A stretch of DNA of 47,915 nt from an uncultured bacterium. GTDB lineage: Bacteria > Bacillota > Clostridia > Oscillospirales > Acutalibacteraceae. Below are positions 29,977 through 38,083 of the stretch, one piece after another. The translations under genes and the position numbers were made by a program. The notes beneath the pieces are model-generated. The model searched no databases and had not been told where the DNA came from. It worked only from the letters and a program-made list of their open reading frames with translations. The DNA lies in the NCBI GenBank assembly GCA_934875675.1, contig CAKXIK010000019.1, forward strand, positions 1 through 47,915, read 5' to 3'. How positions within the stretch are numbered: position 1 is the first letter of the stretch; each line of letters begins with the position of its first letter.

Positions 29977-30900
29977 ATGGGAATGGTAAAACCAAAATTT
30001 AACCGTCGCATGCAAAAAAATGCAGCAACGTTTTTTGATCCGGCATCCGATGACGATTTCAAAAAAGCTCACCCGATCGGGTATGGTTTTCTGGTAACGA
30101 TCGGAATCATTGCGCTGATGCTTCCTCTTGCTGTTTATTTATGGTTAACAAAGGTTTACAATGCGCCAAACAGCGGATGGATGATGCTCGGCTTGGTCGG
30201 ATGCTTTACCATGGGAGTTGGATTGTTCAATGTGGTTGCTGCATGGATTCACCAATATTTAGGGCATTGGGTGACAATCGGTTGCCTTTTGGTCGGCGGG
30301 TTTATGACGGCAGCAAGCATTTGTCTGATGTTTGACGTTCGGTTGTACCGACTGTTTGATGAGGATATGGTGAGTTTTTATTTTCTCCTCCTGCTTTTTC
30401 TTTGTTTGTTACCGATTTATTACGTCGGGTTTCGATTTGCAATCGATACATGGTTTCAAGCAAAGAAGATACGAAGAGCGAAAATCAATCAACTTAAAAA
30501 GGGAATGCGCAATTTTTGGTGGTATGAAAAACTTCGCAGGGAAGCAGGGATGAGTCCCGTGATATACTATTGTAATAAGTTTTTTACAATGGTGTATCCT
30601 GCAGCGGTCATACTACATCTTCTATTTGGTTGGATCAAGGCAGTTTCGGTTCCGGTGTCTGCGTTGTTTGTTTTGTCCTGCCTTGCAGCTGCCGTTATGA
30701 AGGTGTTTGAAATAATAGAGTATAATCGGGATTATTATGGGTGTTCGATCGTCTTAATAGGGCGCAGCGCAAATCGAGGGATTGATTGCATCGTTCTTGA
30801 TATTATCTCCGTCTTACTTCCGCTGATTGTGGCGTATTGTGAACTAATTATAATGACGGAACTTTGGAAGCTGCCCATTGATTTAAGATGGTGGCTGTAA
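29977..30900 (+). CDS. Multi-pass membrane protein, not recognised
   Basis: A 307-residue protein with about seven hydrophobic helices (first YGFLVTIGIIALMLPLAVYLWL, last IDCIVLDIISVLLPLIVAYCELIIM) and a basic cytoplasmic loop in the middle (FQAKKIRRAKINQLKKGMRNFWWYEKLRR). The frame is open upstream to 29830, but the ATG at 29977 has GAGGGG 9 nt before it and starts a plausible soluble N-terminal tail. No family motif was identified. A gene for another unrecognised membrane protein follows 37 nt later, so the two are probably one operon. Confidence 0.7.
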   Translation: MGMVKPKFNRRMQKNAATFFDPASDDDFKKAHPIGYGFLVTIGIIALMLPLAVYLWLTKVYNAPNSGWMMLGLVGCFTMGVGLFNVVAAWIHQYLGHWVTIGCLLVGGFMTAASICLMFDVRLYRLFDEDMVSFYFLLLLFLCLLPIYYVGFRFAIDTWFQAKKIRRAKINQLKKGMRNFWWYEKLRREAGMSPVIYYCNKFFTMVYPAAVILHLLFGWIKAVSVPVSALFVLSCLAAAVMKVFEIIEYNRDYYGCSIVLIGRSANRGIDCIVLDIISVLLPLIVAYCELIIMTELWKLPIDLRWWL

Positions 30901-30937
30901 AGCACTTAAAAACTGTTTTGGAAAAGGAGTAGATTTC

Positions 30938-31810
30938 ATGAAAAAGCGTAGTTTGGCGTACTTGCTAATGCTTTTCCTGTTTTTGAGTCTTACTCCCGCG
31001 GCTGTAAGGGCAGACAGTGCACCCAGCCCCCGTATTCAGGTTCATTTTGAAGGAATGGAAAGTGAAACATATTTTGTAACATTGCTGGTTTTGCCGGATG
31101 ATTGGGACGAGCGGGACGGCATGAATAATTTTGATGGGAATGACGAACGGCGAATCTGGGAAAAGTTTAATGCCTTTTCAGACCCGGATAGGTATCGTTT
31201 TACAGGATCATTTGAGAACTGCTCACAAACTCACTCCTATACGTGGGGTAGTATTCCACCCCAGCAATATAAAATTTTGATTTATTTTCCGGAACACGAC
31301 AAGCTGGCAATCAGTGCACCCTGCCGTCCGTATGCATTCAGCAGCTATTACACGATTACGGTGGACAAGGACGATTTCTCCGTATCAAATCAAACGGTAT
31401 TGGGGTTGTCTGTGCGCCGATCGTATGATTACACCAGCGAGATTATTTCTATGCTTTTGCGGATTTTTCTTACCATTGCTGTGGAGTTTGGAATTGCATG
31501 GATTTGCGGATTCCGCAGTCGCAGTCAGGTAATCGTTATTTTGGTGACAAATATTTTGACGCAAACAATCCTGAATGTGTTGCTTAATTTAATTGGATAT
31601 CGGTATGGTCTGTTGAATCTCATTCTCAATTATGTTTGGGTTGAAATAGTAGTATTTCTGATTGAGGGAGTTGTTTACGCCAGACTCTTACCTCGTTTTT
31701 CGGAAAATCCAGTCAGAGAAAAGTCTCCTTGGGTTTATGCTGCGATTGCAAATACGGCCTCATTTTTTGCGGGGGAGTTAATTGCATGTATTTTTCCGGC
31801 TTTTCATTGA
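30938..31810 (+). CDS. Signal-peptide membrane protein with extracytoplasmic domain, not recognised
   Basis: A 290-residue protein with a clear signal peptide (MKKRSLAYLLMLFLFLSLTPAAVRADS). An external domain of about 140 residues follows, rich in aromatic and acidic residues (YFVTLLVLPDDWDERDGMNNFDGNDERRIWEKF). The C terminus has four or five membrane helices (IISMLLRIFLTIAVEFGIAWI onward). A strong GGAAAAGGAG precedes the ATG. The architecture of a secreted ligand-type domain plus a small membrane domain recurs in Clostridia, but I assign no function. Likely co-transcribed with the gene upstream. Confidence 0.7.
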   Translation: MKKRSLAYLLMLFLFLSLTPAAVRADSAPSPRIQVHFEGMESETYFVTLLVLPDDWDERDGMNNFDGNDERRIWEKFNAFSDPDRYRFTGSFENCSQTHSYTWGSIPPQQYKILIYFPEHDKLAISAPCRPYAFSSYYTITVDKDDFSVSNQTVLGLSVRRSYDYTSEIISMLLRIFLTIAVEFGIAWICGFRSRSQVIVILVTNILTQTILNVLLNLIGYRYGLLNLILNYVWVEIVVFLIEGVVYARLLPRFSENPVREKSPWVYAAIANTASFFAGELIACIFPAFH

Positions 31811-32026
31811 GCTTTCAGCATTTTGAGTGAGTGAAAAACCGGTTCTCGGATACTAATATATAATTATTATAAATTCTGTTCTGGATTCTGTCAAAACTGA
31901 AATTATACGAATCTTCAAACAAAACAAATCCCACGAAAGAAAACCGGGGCGGTCAGGGTTTTGGGCAAAAAATGTTTCGGCAAGGAAGAAAAGCTTCGTA
32001 TAAAAAGGAAAGGACGTCTTTGACCG

Positions 32027-33328
32027 ATGGCACATGTTCAAATCAAAAAACAACAAGTGTGGTGGGTGCTGGCAGCGGTTTTGCTGTTCGCCGCAATCAC
32101 AAGGCTGCTGCTTGCAATGACTTACCTCAATTCATTTGATACGGAGTGGTATCTCAAATGGGCGGTGGATATTCAGAATGGGCTGTTCAATGCGTATGAC
32201 GGTCATGTTCGGGATTTGGACTACCCCCCCATTTATCTGATTTTGTTGTGGCCGGTCGGCAGACTGCTCAACATTGATCTTTTGGCGACCTATCAGCCTT
32301 ACCGCATGCTGCTGATTAAGTTTTGGCCGATTCTGTTTGATTTGCTCACGGTGGCAGCGATTTACCTCATCTTCCGCAAGCGTTCGGTGTTTTTGGCGCT
32401 CTGCGCAGCGGCTGCATGGGCGGTCAATCCTTCGGCAATCTTCAATTGCTCCTGTTGGGGGCAAACGGATACAATAATGACCTTTCAGCTGCTGCTCGTG
32501 TTTGCCGCATTTGATGAAGACAAGCCGCTTTGGGGCACGTTCTGGTTTGCACTGGCAGCCTTGACAAAAATGCAGTGCCTTTACTTTGCGCCGGTAATTT
32601 TGTTCTGGTTTATTCGCAGACAGGATTGGAGCCGGCTGTGGCGTGCGCTTGCAATCGGCTTCGGAACGGTTCTGGCAGGATTCTTGCCGTTTATGATTGC
32701 AAGTAAAAATATGCTGGCGATTTTTCAAATCTACTTCGGCGGGTTTGGAAAGTATCCCTATATCAATCTCAATGCGTTTAATTTGTTCGGCTTGGGTGAT
32801 TTCAACTGGGTAACGGATGAGCTTTCCATTATTGGCGGAAGCCCGAATGCGGATGGACTCATGGTGGGCGGATTCACATTTTCCATGCTGGGCACGATCC
32901 TGATGCTTGCCTCCATTGTGTTCGTGTGTTGGATGATGCTGGCGGCGAAAAAGACGAATATCTGGCTGCATGCTGCACTTTTGATGCAGTGCCTGTTTAT
33001 TCTCACCACCCGGCAGCACGAGCGATATCAATTTATTGTCATGATTCTGTTGCTGGGAGCGTTCCTGACCGAGCAGGATTTCAAAATTTTCGGATTGTTT
33101 GCAGGTGTTTCGTTTGTCACATTCTTCAATCAGTCACTGCTTCTTGATAAAATTATTCATAAGGATGCGCCCTATATTGCATCCTTCAATGCGCTGCAGG
33201 CTGTCGGTTCGGCAATGAATGTGGTGCTGTTCTTCTGTACCGTTGCACTCTGTGTGATGCATACACAGGGCTTGCGACCGGTGTTTGGCAAAAAACAACC
33301 CGAACGAAAGGTGGAATCCGTTTCATGA
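32027..33328 (+). CDS. GT-C fold glycosyltransferase (polyprenyl-phosphate-sugar type)
   Basis: A 433-residue membrane protein with about ten helices. The first external loop carries the acidic pair typical of GT-C enzymes (SFDTEWYLKWAVD), followed by RDLDYPPIYL, FNCSCWGQTDTIM and LTKMQCLYFAPV, which recall GT39/GT87 mannosyltransferases. Such enzymes use undecaprenyl- or dolichyl-phosphate sugars as donors on the outer face. It overlaps yfhO by 4 nt (ATGA), so the genes are coupled. AAAGGA stands 12 nt upstream of the start. Confidence 0.8.
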   Translation: MAHVQIKKQQVWWVLAAVLLFAAITRLLLAMTYLNSFDTEWYLKWAVDIQNGLFNAYDGHVRDLDYPPIYLILLWPVGRLLNIDLLATYQPYRMLLIKFWPILFDLLTVAAIYLIFRKRSVFLALCAAAAWAVNPSAIFNCSCWGQTDTIMTFQLLLVFAAFDEDKPLWGTFWFALAALTKMQCLYFAPVILFWFIRRQDWSRLWRALAIGFGTVLAGFLPFMIASKNMLAIFQIYFGGFGKYPYINLNAFNLFGLGDFNWVTDELSIIGGSPNADGLMVGGFTFSMLGTILMLASIVFVCWMMLAAKKTNIWLHAALLMQCLFILTTRQHERYQFIVMILLLGAFLTEQDFKIFGLFAGVSFVTFFNQSLLLDKIIHKDAPYIASFNALQAVGSAMNVVLFFCTVALCVMHTQGLRPVFGKKQPERKVESVS

Positions 33329-35898
33329 ATTACTCCGCGAAGCTCGGCTCACCAAAAAAGTGGTGGGAAAGCCGTGCGTTCCGTGCATTTGCATTGGGGC
33401 TTGGCTGTTCGTTTTTGTTTTTTATCCCGTTTATTATTTTTGACCAGGGATATTTTCTGTTTTACGGTGATTTCAATGTGCAGCAGGTGCCGTTTTACCA
33501 GATGATTCACGACGCAATCCGCAGCGGGGACATCGGTTGGAGCTGGACGACGGATCTCGGGGTCAATCTGATCGGATCCTATACGTTTTACAATCTCGGG
33601 AGCCCGTTTTTCTGGATTACACTGCTGTTCCCGAGTGCAGCCGTGCCGTATCTGATGGGGCCGCTGCTGATGCTGAAATTTGCATTTTCTGCGCTTTCGG
33701 GTTATATTTACCTGCGCCGCTATGTAAAAAATCCTGATAATGCCGTGCTGGGCGGATTGCTTTACGCATTTTCCGGTTTTGCCGTTTACAACGTCTTTTT
33801 TAATCATTTTCATGAGGCGATTATTATTTTCCCGCTGCTGCTTGCCGCGTTGGATGAGTATATGGAGACTGGGCGGCGCGGATTGTTTGTGCTCGCGGTG
33901 TTTGCTTCGTGCCTGATGAATTATTATTTCTTTGCGGGTCAGGTGGTTTTCTGCTTTATTTACTGGATTATCCGTGTTGCGACCGGAAGCTGGAAAAATG
34001 TCACGCTGCGCCGGTTCGGGTGGTTGGCATTTGAGTCCGTGCTGGGTGTTGCAATGACAGCGGTGCTCTTGCTGCCAACGGTGCTTGCGGTAATGCAGAA
34101 CAGCCGTGTCAACAGTCCGACCTATGGCTGGGGCGCACTGCTCTATGGCAATGAGCAGCGGTATCTGCATATTCTTTCATGCATGTTCTTCCCGCCCGAT
34201 ATTCCTGCGCGTGCTAATTTTACGCCGGATTCCAATGCAAACTGGGCATCATTGGGCGCCTGGCTGCCGCTTTTCTCCATGACCGGTGTCTTTGCATGGA
34301 TGCAGATCAAAAAAAAGCATTGGAGCAAAAAGCTTGTCGGAACGCTGGTACTCATGGCATTTATTCCGATTTTAAACAATGCATTTCAACTGTTTAATTC
34401 GGCTTTTTATGCCCGCTGGTATTATATGATGATGTTGATGTTTGCTCTGGCAACCGTGCAGGCAATTGAAACGGAGGAAGCAGATTGGCGGCGTGCATTC
34501 CGGTGGACGTTCGGCATCACCGCAGCAATCGCGGTGGGAATCGGCTTAATGCCGAGTAATATTGACAAAACAACCGGGCAGATTTCCTTTGGACTTGAAA
34601 AATATCCGGAACGCTTTTGGACGTATGTTGCCATCGCATTTTTAAGCTTGCTGCTCTTTTATATTTTGATGCCGCTGATTCGCCGAAATCCCAAAAAATT
34701 TACGCGGAATGCAACGGCGGGTGTGCTGATTATTACCGTAGTCTACGCCGCATATTTCATCGGTCTGGGCAAAACCCAGTCGTATGATACGCGGAATTTC
34801 ATTATTCCCTATGCACTCAATAACGGTAAGGATGTTGACCTGCCGGACGAAGAGGGACAGACGCAGAACTATCGCGTAGATTTTTATCAATCAATGGACA
34901 ATATGGCGATGTATTGGCAGATGCCCAGTATTCAGGCATTTCATTCTATTGTACCGGGCTCGGTTATGACGTTCTACCCGTCCATCGGTGTGGAACGTGG
35001 GGTTGGTTCGCGCCCGGATACCACGCATTACGGAATCCGAGGGCTGCTTTCGGTGAAATATCTGTTTGATTACACCGGAGACGGCAACAATTTTAAAGAC
35101 GGCGACGCAACGCAGATGCCGGGCTTCACTTATTACGCAACACAGAACGGTTTTGATGTTTATCAAAATAACAATTACGTTCCGTATGGCTTCACCTATG
35201 ACAAAGTGATTACCCGCGCACAGTTTGAGGAAACGGCGCAGGCCAACCGGGAACTGCTCCTGCTCAAGGCAATGATGGTGGAGGATGCAGACTACGACGA
35301 GGTGTCGCAGGTGCTTTCCCCCATGAGTGAAAATGAGCTGGATGGCCAGACGTATTCCCAGGATGCTTATGCACAGGATTGTGCTGATAGAAATCAGCAA
35401 ACCTGCTATGAATTTTCCTGCGATGGCGGCGGATTTGTTTCAAAAATTAATCTTTCCAAGGAAAACTATGTGTTTTTCAGTGTGCCATATGAATCGGGCT
35501 GGTCAGCGCAGGTGGACGGAGCTGCAGCGGAGATTGTACCAGCCAATAACGGGTTTATGTCGGTTCTGGTGCCGCAGGGTGACCATACCATTACTTTCAC
35601 CTATAAAACACCCGGTCTTTCTGCCGGATTTTTGATTACGCTGATCTGTGTGCTGATTTTGTTGTTGTACCTGTGGTGGATGCCCAAACGTGACGAAAAG
35701 ATTTCGCTGCGCTTTGCACAAGAAGCTGCCGCCAATGAAAAGATTGCAGCGCAAAACCGTGCGGAACGTGAAGAAAACGGTGAGAAAAATGAAACCGATG
35801 CATCTGTTGTGATGACAGATATTTCTCTCCGTACGGAAGATGAGCAAAAGATATCCACAGAAGAGTATGTCTCACCGGATGATGAAATAGAACCGTAA
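33325..35898 (+). CDS. yfhO: YfhO-family membrane glycosyltransferase
   Basis: An 857-residue YfhO-type GT-C protein with some 12-14 helices. The N terminus has the GT-C acidic pattern (FYGDFNVQQVPFYQMIHDAIRSGD), then WSWTTDLGVNLIGSYTFYNLGSPFFWITLLFP. A large external domain ends in ENYVFFSVPYESGWSAQVDGAAAEIVPANNGFMSVLVPQGDHTITFTYKTPGL, characteristic of the family, followed by the last helix and an acidic cytoplasmic tail of about 80 residues. In B. subtilis and S. aureus YfhO works with CsbB to glycosylate lipoteichoic acid; the GT2 gene downstream fits that pairing. Confidence 0.88.
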   Translation: MNYSAKLGSPKKWWESRAFRAFALGLGCSFLFFIPFIIFDQGYFLFYGDFNVQQVPFYQMIHDAIRSGDIGWSWTTDLGVNLIGSYTFYNLGSPFFWITLLFPSAAVPYLMGPLLMLKFAFSALSGYIYLRRYVKNPDNAVLGGLLYAFSGFAVYNVFFNHFHEAIIIFPLLLAALDEYMETGRRGLFVLAVFASCLMNYYFFAGQVVFCFIYWIIRVATGSWKNVTLRRFGWLAFESVLGVAMTAVLLLPTVLAVMQNSRVNSPTYGWGALLYGNEQRYLHILSCMFFPPDIPARANFTPDSNANWASLGAWLPLFSMTGVFAWMQIKKKHWSKKLVGTLVLMAFIPILNNAFQLFNSAFYARWYYMMMLMFALATVQAIETEEADWRRAFRWTFGITAAIAVGIGLMPSNIDKTTGQISFGLEKYPERFWTYVAIAFLSLLLFYILMPLIRRNPKKFTRNATAGVLIITVVYAAYFIGLGKTQSYDTRNFIIPYALNNGKDVDLPDEEGQTQNYRVDFYQSMDNMAMYWQMPSIQAFHSIVPGSVMTFYPSIGVERGVGSRPDTTHYGIRGLLSVKYLFDYTGDGNNFKDGDATQMPGFTYYATQNGFDVYQNNNYVPYGFTYDKVITRAQFEETAQANRELLLLKAMMVEDADYDEVSQVLSPMSENELDGQTYSQDAYAQDCADRNQQTCYEFSCDGGGFVSKINLSKENYVFFSVPYESGWSAQVDGAAAEIVPANNGFMSVLVPQGDHTITFTYKTPGLSAGFLITLICVLILLLYLWWMPKRDEKISLRFAQEAAANEKIAAQNRAEREENGEKNETDASVVMTDISLRTEDEQKISTEEYVSPDDEIEP

Positions 35899-35953
35899 CA
35901 ATGCGGAGGGGATTTGATATCCGCCCGTGCAATAAAGAAGGGTCGAGATTGTG

Positions 35954-36904
35954 ATGGAGAAAAACACCGTTTATCTGGTAGTGCCGTGTTATAATGAGGA
36001 GGCGGTTCTGCCGGAAACAGCAAAACGGCTGCAGGAAAAGCTTCGCGGAATGATGAAAGCAGGCAGGGCGGCAGCCGATAGCAGGATTCTTTTTGTCAAT
36101 GACGGCAGCAAGGACAAAACATGGGAGCTGATTGAACAGCTCCATCAGCAAAGTGAGCTGATCTGCGGCATCAAGCTTTCCCGCAACCGCGGACATCAAA
36201 ACGCACTTTTGGCAGGGCTGATGGCAGCAAAAGAAAATGCAGCGTGTGCCATCTCGCTTGATGCGGATTTGCAGGATGACATTGAGGTTCTGGACGAATT
36301 TATGGACAAATACCTGGATGGTTGCGACGTGGTTTACGGCGTACGCAAAAAGCGCGAAACTGATACCTTCTTTAAGCGTACCACGGCGCAGGGTTTTTAC
36401 AAGGTGATGAAGGCGATGGGGGTGGATGTGGTTTATAATCATGCCGATTACCGCTTGATGAGCCGCCGTGCATTGGAGGGTTTGGCAGAGTATAAAGAAG
36501 TCAACCTGTTCCTGCGCGGTATTGTTCCGCTGATCGGTTATCGTTCGGATTATGTTTACTACGACCGCCACGAACGCTTTGCGGGCGAGTCCAAATATCC
36601 TCTTAAAAAAATGCTTGCCTTTGCAATGGATGGCATTACATCCTTCAGCGTGAAACCCCTCAAGCTGATTTCGAATTTGGGGATTCTGGTTTCTGTGCTC
36701 AGTGTAATCGGGCTGCTTTATGCGCTGATTGCAAAGTTGTGCGGTGTGGCAGTGCAGGGATGGACTGCAATTGTTGCTTCCATCTGGTTGCTCGGCGGGC
36801 TGCAAATGCTCTGTTTGGGCGTGGTGGGAACGTATATCGGCAAAATTTACAGTGAAGTGAAGGCTCGTCCGCGGTATGTGGTCGAGGAATTTTTGAAGAA
36901 ATAA
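35954..36904 (+). CDS. GT2 polyprenyl-phosphate glycosyltransferase (CsbB/GtrB-like)
   Basis: A 316-residue enzyme: a GT2 catalytic domain (about 1-230) with VVPCYNEEAVLPETAKRL, FVNDGSKDKTWELI, SRNRGHQNALLAGL and the metal-binding DADLQDD. Two C-terminal membrane helices follow (LISNLGILVSVLSVIGLLYALIAKL and TAIVASIWLLGGLQMLCLGVVGTYIG). This is the CsbB/GtrB/YkcC architecture, which makes undecaprenyl-phosphate-sugar at the inner membrane face. A GTG at 35951 is an equally possible start. With YfhO it would form donor synthesis plus transfer; the small GtrA/GtcA-type flippase gene that often accompanies them is not here. Confidence 0.87.
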   Translation: MEKNTVYLVVPCYNEEAVLPETAKRLQEKLRGMMKAGRAAADSRILFVNDGSKDKTWELIEQLHQQSELICGIKLSRNRGHQNALLAGLMAAKENAACAISLDADLQDDIEVLDEFMDKYLDGCDVVYGVRKKRETDTFFKRTTAQGFYKVMKAMGVDVVYNHADYRLMSRRALEGLAEYKEVNLFLRGIVPLIGYRSDYVYYDRHERFAGESKYPLKKMLAFAMDGITSFSVKPLKLISNLGILVSVLSVIGLLYALIAKLCGVAVQGWTAIVASIWLLGGLQMLCLGVVGTYIGKIYSEVKARPRYVVEEFLKK

Positions 36905-36911
36905 TAAAGTT

Positions 36912-37000
36912 GGCGAAGTCTTGCTTTATACTAATTCCGCAGATTTTTATTTATTGTTTTAAGAGGAGTTAGTGTTGCACAAGATTTCGCCGCTTTTTTT
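36912..37000 (+). terminator. Long-loop intrinsic terminator after the glycosyltransferase operon
   Basis: GGCGAAGTCTTG (36912-36923) pairs with CAAGATTTCGCC (36980-36991), 12 bp with one G-U, and is followed by GCTTTTTTTG. The 56-nt loop is unusually long and AT-rich. Confidence 0.6.
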
Positions 37001-37213
37001 GTTTAAAATACTTCTATTTCTTGAATAAATTATGCGCGCCGCGAGGCAAAAGCGGTACAAAGAATCCGTATCGTAAAATCTAAATATAAAAAAATGTAAT
37101 TTATGGAAAAGAAATCGTGAGCGTTGTATAAAAGTAATAAAGAAAAGTAGCTGTAAGAACGGAAAAGCAGCAGCAAAGAAGCAAAGAAAAATGGCAAAAA
37201 TTTGTTTTTGCGC
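37001..37213. other. Intergenic region before the riboswitch promoter
   Basis: About 210 nt of AT-rich sequence with A-rich runs just before the promoter at 37214-37241 (including AAGAAAAATGGCAAAAATTTG), which could act as an UP element. No supported gene. Confidence 0.45.
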
Positions 37214-37241
37214 TTGACAAATTATCAAATGGTACTACAAT
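37214..37241 (+). promoter_or_regulatory. Strong sigma-A promoter upstream of the riboswitch
   Basis: TTGACA (37214-37219, perfect) and TACAAT (37236-37241) are separated by 16 nt. Transcription would start near 37248, about 50 nt before the aptamer. Confidence 0.8.
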
Positions 37242-37298
37242 AGATTATAGGATAATAATAAAAGAATAGAACGGGTTGGTTGTGTTCTTTTGGATGAT

Positions 37299-37393
37299 CG
37301 AAAATAGGGCAAATCTGTCGAAAGGCAGTGGCGCAAAGCTATAGGGTCTGAATGTGCATTTGTACATATGACTGCCAGCTGCATCGATTTTTG
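37299..37393 (+). promoter_or_regulatory. Cyclic-di-GMP-I (GEMM-I) riboswitch aptamer
   Basis: The core matches the GEMM-I consensus in order: AGGGCAAA (37306-37313), a helix closed by a CGAAAG tetraloop (CTGTCGAAAGGCAG), then GCGCAAAGC, then the second helix AGGGTCT...GACTGCC with a variable GTGCA/TGTAC arm, ending in CAGCTGC. A closing helix pairs CGAAAAT (37299-37305) with ATTTTTG (37387-37393). The middle G of AGGGCAAA corresponds to G20 of the V. cholerae Vc2 aptamer, which favours c-di-GMP over the cGAMP variant. The first A of GCAAAG corresponds to A47. It sits upstream of the agr-like operon, with a terminator 24 nt downstream. Confidence 0.88.
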
Positions 37394-37416
37394 TGGATCG
37401 TTTGCAGATGTTTAGA

Positions 37417-37444
37417 CTTGAGCGCCGTGACCGGGCGCTTTTTT
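37417..37444 (+). terminator. Riboswitch expression-platform terminator
   Basis: AGCGCC (37421-37426) pairs with GGCGCT (37434-37439), a 6-bp GC-rich stem, followed by TTTTTT (37439-37444). The 5' arm GCGCC could instead pair with GGCGC (37330-37334) inside the aptamer core, a possible antiterminator when ligand is absent. That switch direction is inference. Confidence 0.78.
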
Positions 37445-37468
37445 GTTTGGCGGAAAGTGAGCTTTACC

Positions 37469-38083
37469 ATGCTGATATTCTTTTTTCTGGCGTTGTTGGT
37501 TGGTCGGCTGCAGGGCAGGCAGGTGAGCACCGTTTTTTACCAAAAGTGTTTGATCCCGTACTTCATTCTTGAATTTTGCTACATCGGTGTGCAGTTTTCC
37601 ACCTTTTGCGGATATTACGGATTTATTCCGTATGCCGAATGGATTAAGCGGCTTTATTTTCTGGTGCTGTTGGTTCCGATTTTGGTACATCAGCTTTATG
37701 TACCCGCAATTGCAGGTGCAGGTTCGGTCGCGGTGGGAACCCTGCTCAACCGGGCGGTGATGAATGCTAACGGCGGAAAGATGCCGGTGTTCGCAACGCT
37801 TGCCCGTTGGACAGGCTACTATACATCAGACTTTTCCGCAGTGGGAGATACAATTCACATGGCGGGAGATTCCACGGTAAAGCTGGCGTTTTTGGCAGAT
37901 TATATTGATCTTGGATACTGTATTTTAAGCGTTGGAGATTTGCTGGTGCATGCATTTACGTTTATTATCGTGTATGCGCTGGTTCGTAAGGTTTGTCCCA
38001 TGCGGGACAAGCAAATGCAGCGGTCAAAAATGGATGCCGAGGATGGAACAATCGGTCATAAATGCGGAAGGAAGAACAAATGA
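37469..38083 (+). CDS. DUF5317-like membrane protein
   Basis: A 204-residue membrane protein with about five helices. The start at 37469 (MLIFFFLALLVGRLQG) is chosen because AAAGTGAG precedes it and it lies after the terminator; the longer frame would run through the riboswitch. The segment LLNRAVMNANGGKMPVF and the final DYIDLGYCILSVGDLLVHAFTF are typical of the DUF5317 family, whose function is unknown. First gene controlled by the c-di-GMP riboswitch. Its stop overlaps the next start (ATGA). Confidence 0.75.
   Translation: MLIFFFLALLVGRLQGRQVSTVFYQKCLIPYFILEFCYIGVQFSTFCGYYGFIPYAEWIKRLYFLVLLVPILVHQLYVPAIAGAGSVAVGTLLNRAVMNANGGKMPVFATLARWTGYYTSDFSAVGDTIHMAGDSTVKLAFLADYIDLGYCILSVGDLLVHAFTFIIVYALVRKVCPMRDKQMQRSKMDAEDGTIGHKCGRKNK

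Noticed and set aside
35636..36805. 389-codon minus-strand frame opposite the GT2 gene and the end of yfhO
   Set aside because: Antisense to two recognised genes; His/Gln/Cys-rich composition and no motif.
37299..37393. cGAMP-specific (GEMM-Ib) reading of the riboswitch
   Set aside because: The position corresponding to Vc2 G20 is G (middle of AGGGCAAA), not the A expected of cGAMP-selective variants. Experimental test would still be decisive.
37352..37468. Upstream extension of the DUF5317-like protein to 37352
   Set aside because: It would translate through the aptamer and terminator, is Cys-rich, and lacks a Shine-Dalgarno; the ATG at 37469 has one and starts with a proper membrane helix.
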